Assembly: GCA_014584635.1 (NCBI GenBank)
Contig: JACTML010000011.1
Coordinates: 1-5,195 of the forward strand
Direction of reading: 5' to 3'
DNA: 5,195 nucleotides
Source of the DNA: Nitrosomonas eutropha
GTDB lineage: Bacteria; Pseudomonadota; Gammaproteobacteria; Burkholderiales; Nitrosomonadaceae
The number at the start of each line of letters is the position of its first letter. Position 1 is the stretch's first letter. Shown here piece after piece: positions 1 through 5,195 of the stretch. Made by a program: the position numbers and the translations under genes. Below the pieces are notes generated by a model. The model did no database searches. It saw only the letters and a list, made by a program, of their open reading frames with translations, and had not been told where the DNA came from.

Positions 1-519
1 ACTGCGATCGCCAAGCCTGCGAAGGCGTTTTTCAAGATCAGCCGCATCATTATGGCGAAAACGAATAATATCAGCCCCGCTCAGAATACATCCATCATAG
101 ATACTGGCATGTGCATCCCCATCAATCAGCACAACATCACCACTCCCCACCAGTCCAGAAATAGTACCCAAGTTCGCCTGATAACCTGTTGTAAAAACGA
201 TACATTCACGACAATGATAAAACTCCGCCAATTCCTGCTCCAGCGCCCGATGGCCGTAGTAATTACCATTGGCCATACGCGAGCCGGTAGTACCCGTACC
301 TTCCTGATCGATCGCCTTATGAGCAGCTTCTCTGCATTCCGGAGAAAAACTAAGTCCAAGATAGTTATTCGTACCCAGCATCAGCACGCGACGCTCTCCG
401 ATTCTGGCTTCTGTTGCTGAATAGGATTCATCTATGGGAATGCCAAAAGCACTAAGACCCTCAGGCAGCTGCGCCTTCCTTGCTGCCGCTGCCGCATCAA
501 GTTTTTCCAACAGGTTCAT
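1..519 (-). CDS. spt: Alpha-oxoamine synthase, probable serine palmitoyltransferase (5' part only)
   Basis: This is a PLP-dependent fold-type I aminotransferase of the alpha-oxoamine synthase family (SPT/BioF/KBL/HemA). The proposed reaction is L-serine plus acyl thioester to 3-oxo-sphinganine, CO2 and free carrier, in the cytoplasm. Only 173 residues are visible; the family is about 400 long, and the gene runs off the window at base 1, so the Schiff-base lysine is not seen. Visible motifs are TNNYLGLS (residues 50-57), the family signature GTGTTGSR (74-81) followed by G85, H90 and LE (93-94), the PLP-phosphate region TTGYQANLG (110-118), and DGDAHASI (133-140), where H137 is the expected PLP-ring-stacking histidine. 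The ATG shares its A with the TAA of the upstream ACP gene, and I see no Shine-Dalgarno. Motifs alone would also allow BioF (8-amino-7-oxononanoate synthase). The adjacent acyl-ACP ligase, ACP and reductase, and the absence of biotin genes, favour sphingolipid synthesis. The family call is very sure; the substrate is inferred. Confidence 0.85.
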   Translation of the reverse strand, partial: MNLLEKLDAAAAARKAQLPEGLSAFGIPIDESYSATEARIGERRVLMLGTNNYLGLSFSPECREAAHKAIDQEGTGTTGSRMANGNYYGHRALEQELAEFYHCRECIVFTTGYQANLGTISGLVGSGDVVLIDGDAHASIYDGCILSGADIIRFRHNDAADLEKRLRRLGDRS

Positions 520-521
520 TA
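517..521 (-). other. TAATG stop-start overlap joining acpR and spt
   Basis: On the minus strand the TAA stop of the ACP gene (521-519) and the ATG of the oxoamine synthase (519-517) share one A. The bases before it (AAATCATCGTCA) contain no purine-rich Shine-Dalgarno. Translation of spt by termination and reinitiation from acpR is therefore likely. This would tie the amount of synthase to its carrier protein. Confidence 0.8.
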
Positions 522-773
522 TGACGATGATTTAATTTTATAAATAAGATCAGCAAGATCCTGCACTGTCAAAACATCCACCAGCGCATTCAACGGGACG
601 GATATATCGAACTGATCTTCAATTTCCATTATAAGATTCAACAGCTTGACTGAGTCAATCGCAAGATGGGTAATAAGATTAGTCTCTGCAGATATTTCAG
701 CCTCAGCATTCGTAAAGTGCACCAAACGCTGACACAGCAGTTCTGTAATTTGTGCTTGAGTTATTTCAGACAT
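519..773 (-). CDS. acpR: Acyl carrier protein dedicated to sphingolipid synthesis (AcpR-like)
   Basis: An 84-residue free-standing acyl carrier protein, the usual length for the family. The phosphopantetheine attachment motif is D40-S41-V42, in the context LAIDSVKLLNLIMEIEDQFD, so S41 is the predicted modified serine. Valine replaces the leucine of the canonical DSL of fatty-acid-synthase AcpP. The acidic helix II after it (E50, E52, D53, D56) is typical of the partner-docking surface, and the C-terminal helix ends in KIKSSS. Its likely role is to carry the acyl chain activated by the ligase at 3743-1911 and deliver it to the oxoamine synthase whose start codon overlaps its stop codon. I chose the ATG at 773 because the protein then begins MSEITQAQI, as ACPs do. 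An in-frame TTG at 830 would add a 19-residue hydrophobic extension not normal for ACPs. No clear Shine-Dalgarno precedes 773. A 136-base gap separates it from the reductase gene upstream. The ACP fold is sure; the specific role rests on context. Confidence 0.88.
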   Translation of the reverse strand: MSEITQAQITELLCQRLVHFTNAEAEISAETNLITHLAIDSVKLLNLIMEIEDQFDISVPLNALVDVLTVQDLADLIYKIKSSS

Positions 774-792
774 GGGATTAATTCTGGAACGG

Positions 793-820
793 TATATATC
801 AACGAATAATTTTAAAACAA
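793..820 (-). promoter_or_regulatory. Weak candidate internal promoter before acpR
   Basis: The 136-base gap between the reductase stop (910) and the ACP start (773) is A/T-rich. On the minus strand it holds TTGTTT (820-815), a 16-base spacer and TATATA (798-793), which would start a transcript about 12 bases before the ACP codon. An alternative is TTGATT with TATCTT further upstream. Both match the sigma-70 consensus only partly and could be chance in A/T-rich DNA. I see no convincing terminator in the gap. Confidence 0.2.
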
Positions 821-909
821 GAAGATACAAAAAACCTGAACAGAATCAAGATACACGAAAGCCGTGCATTGTTGCTGAAGTTTTTAAACCCTTCAAAAAT
901 AAATATCTG

Positions 910-1830
910 TTACGTCGCGACAAGAGATGGTAATGCATCTTCTAACTTGATTACCGGACACCAGTCAGTCAATGTCGCTCTCAGAGAAGAAATATCACAG
1001 GTCCAGTCAGAATGCTGAAGCTCCCTTACCTTTCCTGGAGTAAGAATCGGAGAATAATTCAGAAATTGAGCCAGCCACAAATTGAAATGAGCCAGCATAC
1101 GCATACTGCCAGCTGGTATCTGAAAACAGCGCACAGGTCTGCCGAGAATCTGCTGCGCGATCATGGCTATCGATTTGAAATTATATCCGCCTGTACCGTC
1201 ATCAATCGCATAAGTACCGCCTGGAGCGCGAGTCTTCTCAAGCCAGCAACAAATGGCAGCCACCAGATCATCGACATGTATCAGACCAAAGCGATTACCC
1301 GGATCTCCAGGGACAGGAAGTACACCATACCGCATGGACTGGAAAAAAGGCAACATTGCTTTGTCACCAGGCCCGTAAACTGCAGCCGGTCTGTATATAA
1401 CAGATTCCAGCTGTCCTGAGAATCTCGGAATCTGTTCTTCGGCCTCAAATTTACTTCGTGCATACCAGGACAAAATCGGTTCACGCGCTGCCAAAGAAGA
1501 AATGTGCAGAAATCTTGAACAGTAAACCGAGTTTGAAGCTGCCTGCAGTATATTTTTTGTTCCAATCACATTGGTCTGATAAAACTCAGACCATGATTTA
1601 CCTCTGATTGCCCCGGCGCAATGTATAACAGCTTCAGCTCCAGCAACAAGATTTTGGAGTGCATCATGGCAGCCCAGATTTCCAGAAATCCATTCCACGA
1701 ATGGATTTTTCTCCTGTAGGGGTACACATCTTGCCAAAGCATGCACCTTCCATCCAGACATGACCAATCTGGCTATAAGTGCACGACCTATAAATCCGGT
1801 AGCACCTGTTACCGCAACAGTTCTAGCCAT
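910..1830 (-). CDS. cerR: NAD(P)-dependent epimerase/reductase family protein, probable ceramide reductase CerR
   Basis: A complete 306-residue extended short-chain dehydrogenase with the Rossmann dinucleotide-binding motif GATGFIG at residues 9-15. It also has HISSLAAR (109-116) with the catalytic serine S111/S112, the catalytic pair Y123 and K127 in YARSK, RPAAVYGPGD (147-156) and HVDDLV (185-190). It matches the family's usual length and is cytosolic or peripheral; I see no clear membrane segment. Proteins of this fold include sugar epimerases and 3-beta-hydroxysteroid-type reductases. Next to an acyl-ACP ligase, an ACP and an oxoamine synthase, the best fit is CerR of Caulobacter, which reduces the 3-oxo group of the N-acylated sphingoid intermediate. 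The ATG at 1830 is chosen because the glycine motif begins at residue 9 and an in-frame TAG lies nine bases upstream; the ribosome site is poor. It lies 80 bases after the ligase gene. Fold sure, substrate inferred from context. Confidence 0.82.
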   Translation of the reverse strand: MARTVAVTGATGFIGRALIARLVMSGWKVHALARCVPLQEKNPFVEWISGNLGCHDALQNLVAGAEAVIHCAGAIRGKSWSEFYQTNVIGTKNILQAASNSVYCSRFLHISSLAAREPILSWYARSKFEAEEQIPRFSGQLESVIYRPAAVYGPGDKAMLPFFQSMRYGVLPVPGDPGNRFGLIHVDDLVAAICCWLEKTRAPGGTYAIDDGTGGYNFKSIAMIAQQILGRPVRCFQIPAGSMRMLAHFNLWLAQFLNYSPILTPGKVRELQHSDWTCDISSLRATLTDWCPVIKLEDALPSLVAT

Positions 1831-1856
1831 AAGATGCTACAAGATACGAGAAGAAA

Positions 1857-1880
1857 TTTTTCGGTTTTTCTTCCGAAAAA
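1857..1880. repeat. Inverted repeat in the aasR-cerR gap
   Basis: Perfect 8-base arms TTTTTCGG (1857-1864) and CCGAAAAA (1873-1880) flank an 8-base loop. They lie between the ligase stop and the reductase start on the minus strand. The stem has only three G/C pairs, and on the minus strand it is followed by AAAAATTTC-like sequence rather than a U run, so it is not a standard intrinsic terminator. It could be an RNA hairpin affecting messenger stability or partial attenuation between the two genes, or a protein-binding site. Confidence 0.5.
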
Positions 1881-1910
1881 CAAGAAGATTTTACTGGTAA
1901 AAAACCAATA

Positions 1911-3743
1911 TCAACCAACCGTATAAACGGTAGCGGCAGATTGCTCCATATTTGCACGCTTTAAAAAGCCTTGACGCGCAGCAAAACGTGATAGTTTTCC
2001 TGAAGATGTTCGTGGCAAAGTATGCGGCGGCACCAGCTCAACCAGGCAGCTTACACCAAATGCCATATACACCATCTGCTGCAGCCTGTTAATAAGTGTC
2101 TGCCGATCTGTTGCTGAAGCCAGCCTGCATTCCACAACCAACACAACCGATGTTGATCCATCTTCATTGCTTATTCCAAAGGCAGAAGCTTCACGTGTTC
2201 TGACTTCCGGCTGCTGCTCAGCCAATTCTTCCACATCCTGTGCGCGAATATTCCTACCATTAACAATAATGACATCTGTTCTCCTGCCGGTAATATACAG
2301 ATCACCCTCAAACAGGAAGCCGATATCCCCGGTATCCAACCATCCATCTGATCTGATCGCTCTGGCAGTTTCTTCAGCGTTATTGAAATAGCCTTTCATT
2401 ACGCTACCCCCTTTGACTAAAATACTTCCAACTGCCAAATGAGGCACTTCCCGATCTGCATCATCAACAATCCTGATCTCATGACCAGGCAGTGGGCGAC
2501 CGCAATTTACAAACTCATTAAACTTTCTGCCATCTGCCTGAACTCTTACTGCCACTTTCTTTTCGATGAGCGTTTTAGCATCTACGCGCAAGCTCTTTAC
2601 TCCCTGATTAATATCGGGGAAAGATACAGCCAGTGTCGATTCTGCCAGACCATAACAGGGCAGGAATGCGCGTTCATTAAATCCCGCAGCTGAAAACTTG
2701 GCTGAAAAACTTTGCAGGGTATCCAGCCGGATCATCTCAGCGCCAACCCCTGCTGCACGCCAGCAGCTTAAATCCAAATCCGCCAAATCAGAATCACGCG
2801 CACGCAGCGTACACAGCTTAAGACCAAAAGGTTGACTAAAGGCAATGGTACAACGATTACGGCTGATTAATTTAAGCCATTGCAAAGGGCGCACGGCAAA
2901 GTCCCGGGTTGCCAGATAGTCAACAGACAACTGAGCCGCCAGAGGAGCCAGTACCAGACCGACCAGACCCATATCGTGGTAGAAAGGCAGCCATGAAGCA
3001 CACCGATCACCCGGCCTCACATCAAGACCAGTACAAACGATACCGCGCAGATTAGTCATCAACGCCCGTTCAGTAATGACCACACCTCTTGGCAAACGAG
3101 TACTGCCGGAAGTAAATTGCAAATACGCTGTTTCATCCGGGCTATTGGGATGCAATACTACATCAGCTTCAGGCAGTAAATTCAGCTGTTCAGGGGTACC
3201 ACTCCATTTAAGCTCACTGCGCCCCAGATTCTCAACCACTTCATCAAGTAGCTCAATAAAATCAGGATTAGCTATTGCAACACTCGCTCCGCTGCTTTCG
3301 AGCATTCCCTTCAGTTGCTGTACATAAATTGCACGGCTACCAAGATTAACAGGTACTGGCATTGCAAACGGGACAAGACCCGCAAACCGGCAGGCAAAAA
3401 ACAACTCAACGAATTCCGGGGTAGTATCAGCAATTAAGGCAACACGGCTATTACGCGTCAGACCAAGACCGGATAATCGTCTCGCAAGTATTTTTGAGTT
3501 AATACATAAATCTTTATAAGAGAGAACAGCCTTGAGATTACCTTTGGCATCATAAAAGTTGTATCCGGTTTGTCCCTGCGCGGCGTATTCAAGTGACTCT
3601 ACCAGTGTCGCAAAATCAGCTCTTCTCTGGCCCAATAAATTCATTGTCGGTGTGGGTGCTGTCAAAGCGGCATTTGCTTCGGAAGACAGGGAATCACCTT
3701 CTTGCGCCGGCGGAACGCCCAACTTGGCTATTATCGAACTCAA
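1911..3743 (-). CDS. aasR: Fatty-acyl-AMP ligase / acyl-ACP synthetase (AasR-like)
   Basis: A complete 610-residue ANL-superfamily adenylating enzyme of the FAAL type. It converts a fatty acid and ATP to acyl-AMP and would transfer the acyl group to the phosphopantetheine of the ACP encoded two genes on. Motifs in order are P-loop A3 LQFTSGSTRLPRG (208-220), with the TSGSTR form typical of FAALs, and WLPFYHDMGL (251-260), a FAAL hallmark. Next come A5 CYGLAEST (363-370), then residues about 375-412, where FAALs carry their specific insertion. The last three are A7 GWLDTGDIGF (467-476), hinge/A8 GRRTDVIIVNGRN (486-498), and A10 LPRTSSGKLSR (576-586) with catalytic K583. The first 35 residues are a low-complexity leader. 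No carrier or condensation domain is fused, consistent with a separate ACP. The start is TTG at 3743, with AGGGGA five bases before it and an in-frame TAG 10-12 bases upstream. The first internal ATG (residue 34) lacks a ribosome site. First gene of the minus-strand cluster. Confidence 0.9.
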   Translation of the reverse strand: MSSIIAKLGVPPAQEGDSLSSEANAALTAPTPTMNLLGQRRADFATLVESLEYAAQGQTGYNFYDAKGNLKAVLSYKDLCINSKILARRLSGLGLTRNSRVALIADTTPEFVELFFACRFAGLVPFAMPVPVNLGSRAIYVQQLKGMLESSGASVAIANPDFIELLDEVVENLGRSELKWSGTPEQLNLLPEADVVLHPNSPDETAYLQFTSGSTRLPRGVVITERALMTNLRGIVCTGLDVRPGDRCASWLPFYHDMGLVGLVLAPLAAQLSVDYLATRDFAVRPLQWLKLISRNRCTIAFSQPFGLKLCTLRARDSDLADLDLSCWRAAGVGAEMIRLDTLQSFSAKFSAAGFNERAFLPCYGLAESTLAVSFPDINQGVKSLRVDAKTLIEKKVAVRVQADGRKFNEFVNCGRPLPGHEIRIVDDADREVPHLAVGSILVKGGSVMKGYFNNAEETARAIRSDGWLDTGDIGFLFEGDLYITGRRTDVIIVNGRNIRAQDVEELAEQQPEVRTREASAFGISNEDGSTSVVLVVECRLASATDRQTLINRLQQMVYMAFGVSCLVELVPPHTLPRTSSGKLSRFAARQGFLKRANMEQSAATVYTVG

Positions 3744-3748
3744 AATCT

Positions 3749-3754
3749 TCCCCT
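3749..3754 (-). promoter_or_regulatory. Ribosome binding site deciding the TTG start of aasR
   Basis: The minus strand reads TAGGGGAAGATT directly before TTG. AGGGGA lies five bases from the start codon. The TAG that overlaps it is in frame with the gene, so translation cannot begin further upstream at a standard codon. This is the clearest Shine-Dalgarno in the operon. Confidence 0.65.
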
Positions 3755-3858
3755 AGAAATATTTTATGGCCAGTTTGCTGAAAACAGATTGAATTCATAC
3801 ACCAAAAAAGATGAACTAATAACGTTACGGCAGTTAAAAGCTTGATCTGTTTTTGTGC

Positions 3859-3881
3859 ATCACATTCATTCACCCTGTGAT
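3859..3881. repeat. Inverted repeat ATCACA / TGTGAT in the aasR leader
   Basis: Perfect 6-base arms, ATCACA (3859-3864) and TGTGAT (3876-3881), are separated by 11 bases. The half-sites face the opposite way to a CRP/FNR-family site (TGTGA-N6-TCACA), so it is not a classic CRP box. It lies just downstream of the candidate aasR -10 element, where a repressor could bind or the transcript could fold. Chance is possible for arms this short. Confidence 0.3.
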
Positions 3882-3895
3882 ATATGGGCTGCGAG

Positions 3896-3922
3896 CTTAT
3901 AGAAGAGCCATTTAACTGTCAA
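3896..3922 (-). promoter_or_regulatory. Candidate sigma-70 promoter for the sphingolipid operon
   Basis: On the minus strand a perfect -35 hexamer TTGACA (3922-3917) is followed by TATAAG (3901-3896) after 15 bases, or TAAGCT after 17 bases. The first has the better hexamer and the second the better spacing. Transcription would begin near 3885-3890, leaving a leader of about 145 bases before the TTG start of aasR. It is the strongest promoter-like sequence in the divergent region. Confidence 0.5.
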
Positions 3923-3927
3923 GACAG
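3916..3927. repeat. Palindrome CTGTC-AA-GACAG overlapping the -35 box
   Basis: Two perfect 5-base arms separated by two bases form a 12-base dyad, and the candidate aasR -35 hexamer lies inside it. A dyad at this place is the arrangement expected of a repressor operator. I do not recognise the regulator. Confidence 0.4.
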
Positions 3928-3938
3928 CATCAGATTTG

Positions 3939-3959
3939 TGTTGTTTTATAGCAACAACA
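3939..3959. repeat. Inverted repeat TGTTGTT / AACAACA
   Basis: Perfect 7-base arms (3939-3945 and 3953-3959) enclose TTATAGC. The repeat lies about 17 bases upstream of the candidate aasR -35 box on the minus strand, a position that would suit an activator or a second operator. The arms are of low complexity, so the case is modest. Confidence 0.35.
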
Positions 3960-4143
3960 TGACCAAAAATGGCGCTTACACGACATGCTTATCAACCTCA
4001 TATCTCATCCGGAAAGAACAATACCAGCTTATACCTTGAAGAAAGCGGCCCTACAAAAATCCTGAAGGACGACCTGAGTTCCTGTCCTCCCGTCAAGTAC
4101 CCTTCAAATCGGACGTTATACCTCATACTTGAATCTACGTTAC

Positions 4144-4153
4144 TGTTTAAACA
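4144..4153. repeat. Palindrome TGTTTAAACA upstream of the L,D-transpeptidase gene
   Basis: A perfect 10-base palindrome lies about 30 bases before the upstream ATG (4185) and 80 before the preferred one (4233). It could be an operator; short A/T-rich palindromes also arise by chance. Confidence 0.25.
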
Positions 4154-4232
4154 TCGGTATTCTAGGTAAAATAAACGCCTCAACATGAATAGTCCCGACA
4201 CCATCCATCCAGAGCGGACAGCGCGAAGCAAA

Positions 4233-5195
4233 ATGAGACAACTGAATATACAGACATTTAAAATCAAATTATTGCTACTGCTTACATTGCTGTCTGTCAC
4301 ACCCTGTATGTACGCCAATAGCTGGATACGTCCGCCTGGTGACATAGATATTTTTGGACAAATTCAGACAATCACAGTCAGCCGCGCCGAAACTCTGCTC
4401 GATGTAGCACGCCGCTATGATATTGGTCAGGATGAAATGATGTTGGCCAACCCTGATGTAGACCGCTGGCTGCCAGAAGATGGTGCAAAAGTTGTATTAC
4501 CTCTCCGCTTTATTATTCCCCAGGCAGAACGAGCCGGACTTGTAATAAACCTGCCGGAAATGCGACTTTATTACTTCCCCGAGCCGACAAAAGGACAGAA
4601 ATCGGAGATCATTACGCATCCTGTCAGTATTGGCAGAATGGATTGGAATACGCCATTGGGTAAAACCACCGTTGTCCGAAAACAAAAAAATCCGACATGG
4701 ATTCCTCCTCAGTCGCTCCGAAAAGAAGCGATAGATGATGGCAGGCCTCCACTACCAGGTATTGTTCCAGCCGGGCCGGATAACCCTCTTGGAGGGTATG
4801 CGCTCTATTTAGGCTTATCCGGATATCTTATCCATGGCACCAACAAGCCGCTAGGTGTAGGAATGCGTGTTACACACGGTTGCATGCGTCTCTACCCGGA
4901 AGATATCGAAAAACTGTTCAATGCCATCCCTACAGGCACTCCTGTACAAATAGTCAATCAGCCGATAAAACTGGGATGGTTAGGCGATCTGCTGTATATT
5001 GAACTTCACCCGCCACTGGAAGAAGAGAACGTTACAGCCCACGATTTCGAGCAGGAGGTTCATCAGGTGATTTCTGAATTTCTTGATAAAACAGCGAGCA
5101 GAAAAGTACAGAATATCAGAATCGACCAACAGGCACTGGAATCAGCAATTCAAGCCAGAAACGGAATACCCACCCTCATTTCCAGGGATGATTAA
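4233..5195 (+). CDS. Secreted L,D-transpeptidase (ErfK/YbiS/YcfS/YnhG family, YkuD domain)
   Basis: A periplasmic cysteine transpeptidase of peptidoglycan. Family members form 3-3 (mDap-mDap) cross-links or attach a Braun-type lipoprotein to mDap; which one this does cannot be told here. From the ATG at 4233 the protein has 320 residues, close to E. coli ErfK/YbiS. Residues 1-28 are a signal peptide: R2, K10 and K12, then a leucine-rich core 13-22, then cleavage likely after MYA (26-28). C25 is not in a lipobox. Residues 45-91 resemble a LysM wall-binding module. The YkuD domain spans about 101-241, with H201 in IHGTN and the catalytic motif THGCMR (214-219): H215, C217 nucleophile, R219. A charged tail follows (242-320). 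An in-frame ATG at 4185 would add 16 residues before the signal peptide. I prefer 4233 because it leaves a normal n-region and has GAAG a few bases upstream, though both ribosome sites are weak. Divergent from the lipid operon. TAA ends at the last base. Confidence 0.92.
   Translation: MRQLNIQTFKIKLLLLLTLLSVTPCMYANSWIRPPGDIDIFGQIQTITVSRAETLLDVARRYDIGQDEMMLANPDVDRWLPEDGAKVVLPLRFIIPQAERAGLVINLPEMRLYYFPEPTKGQKSEIITHPVSIGRMDWNTPLGKTTVVRKQKNPTWIPPQSLRKEAIDDGRPPLPGIVPAGPDNPLGGYALYLGLSGYLIHGTNKPLGVGMRVTHGCMRLYPEDIEKLFNAIPTGTPVQIVNQPIKLGWLGDLLYIELHPPLEEENVTAHDFEQEVHQVISEFLDKTASRKVQNIRIDQQALESAIQARNGIPTLISRDD

Larger units (their letters stand above)
3744..4232. other. Divergent intergenic region between aasR and the L,D-transpeptidase gene
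   Basis: About 490 bases lie between the divergent start codons (about 440 if the transpeptidase starts at 4185). The aasR side (3750-3960) is A/T-rich and holds the TTGACA promoter candidate and three short inverted repeats. The transpeptidase side (3969-4180) is less structured. It holds an open frame of 66 codons with no recognisable protein, no ribosome site and no neighbour logic, so I do not call it a gene. There is also a TGTTTAAACA palindrome at 4144-4153 and an AGGAC/GTCCT pair near 4065-4087. I found no tRNA, no riboswitch I could name, and no convincing sigma-70 promoter for the plus-strand gene. Confidence 0.6.

Noticed and set aside
52..420. 122-codon plus-strand open frame
   Set aside because: It is antisense to the oxoamine synthase, whose family signature motifs are clear on the minus strand.
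1..519. Biotin synthesis BioF as the identity of the oxoamine synthase
   Set aside because: The motifs seen are shared by the whole family, but no other biotin gene is near and the ligase-reductase-ACP context matches ceramide synthesis. It remains the main alternative until the rest of the gene is seen.
774..830. N-terminal extension of the ACP from a TTG at 830
   Set aside because: It would add a 19-residue hydrophobic segment not seen in carrier proteins. The ATG at 773 gives a normal 84-residue ACP.
860..900. Possible terminator hairpin after the reductase gene (TGAAG / CTTCA)
   Set aside because: The stem is only five bases with a ten-base loop and no proper U run on the minus strand, too weak to call.
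3855..3881. CRP/FNR-like site suggested by TGTG and TCACA words
   Set aside because: The half-sites are in the wrong order and spacing for TGTGA-N6-TCACA, so only an inverted repeat is reported.
3969..4169. 66-codon plus-strand open frame in the intergenic region
   Set aside because: It has no ribosome site, no recognisable motif or signal peptide and ordinary amino-acid scatter. An overlapping ATG ten bases upstream (3959) gives only a 26-codon frame. I cannot exclude a small protein, but nothing supports one.
3998..4345. 115-codon minus-strand open frame over the start of the transpeptidase gene
   Set aside because: It lies antisense to the signal peptide region, and its sequence has no family features. 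The plus-strand transpeptidase fully explains the overlapped part.

Overview
The window holds five protein genes and one intergenic region of about 490 bases. Base composition is moderate and the genes are bacterial. The combination of a periplasmic YkuD-type L,D-transpeptidase with a sphingolipid-type gene set points to a Gram-negative proteobacterium. A beta- or gammaproteobacterium (for example Nitrosomonas-like) is my guess; no sequence here fixes the taxon.

Minus strand, transcribed from about 3890 towards 1: a fatty-acyl-AMP/acyl-ACP ligase (3743-1911, aasR-like), an extended short-chain dehydrogenase/NAD-dependent epimerase-family reductase (1830-910, cerR-like), a free-standing acyl carrier protein (773-519, acpR-like), and the first 173 codons of an alpha-oxoamine synthase (519 to beyond base 1, spt-like). 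This is the same gene set, in the same relative order, as the ceramide-synthesis locus described in Caulobacter crescentus (spt, acpR, cerR, aasR). The proposed pathway is as follows. The ligase activates a free fatty acid with ATP and loads it on the carrier protein. The oxoamine synthase condenses the acyl thioester with L-serine to 3-oxo-sphinganine. After N-acylation by a ceramide synthase not present in this window, the reductase reduces the 3-oxo group to give dihydroceramide. The 3' part of spt, with the PLP-binding lysine, and any ceramide synthase or export genes lie outside the window.

Intergenic region 3744-4232: it separates the minus-strand operon from a divergent plus-strand gene. 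It carries a perfect TTGACA box for the minus strand embedded in a small palindrome, and several short inverted repeats. I found no convincing gene in it.

Plus strand 4233-5195: a secreted L,D-transpeptidase with signal peptide, a LysM-like segment and the YkuD catalytic motif, complete to its TAA at the last base of the window. It acts in peptidoglycan. Whether it is functionally tied to the outer-membrane lipid operon or merely adjacent is unknown.
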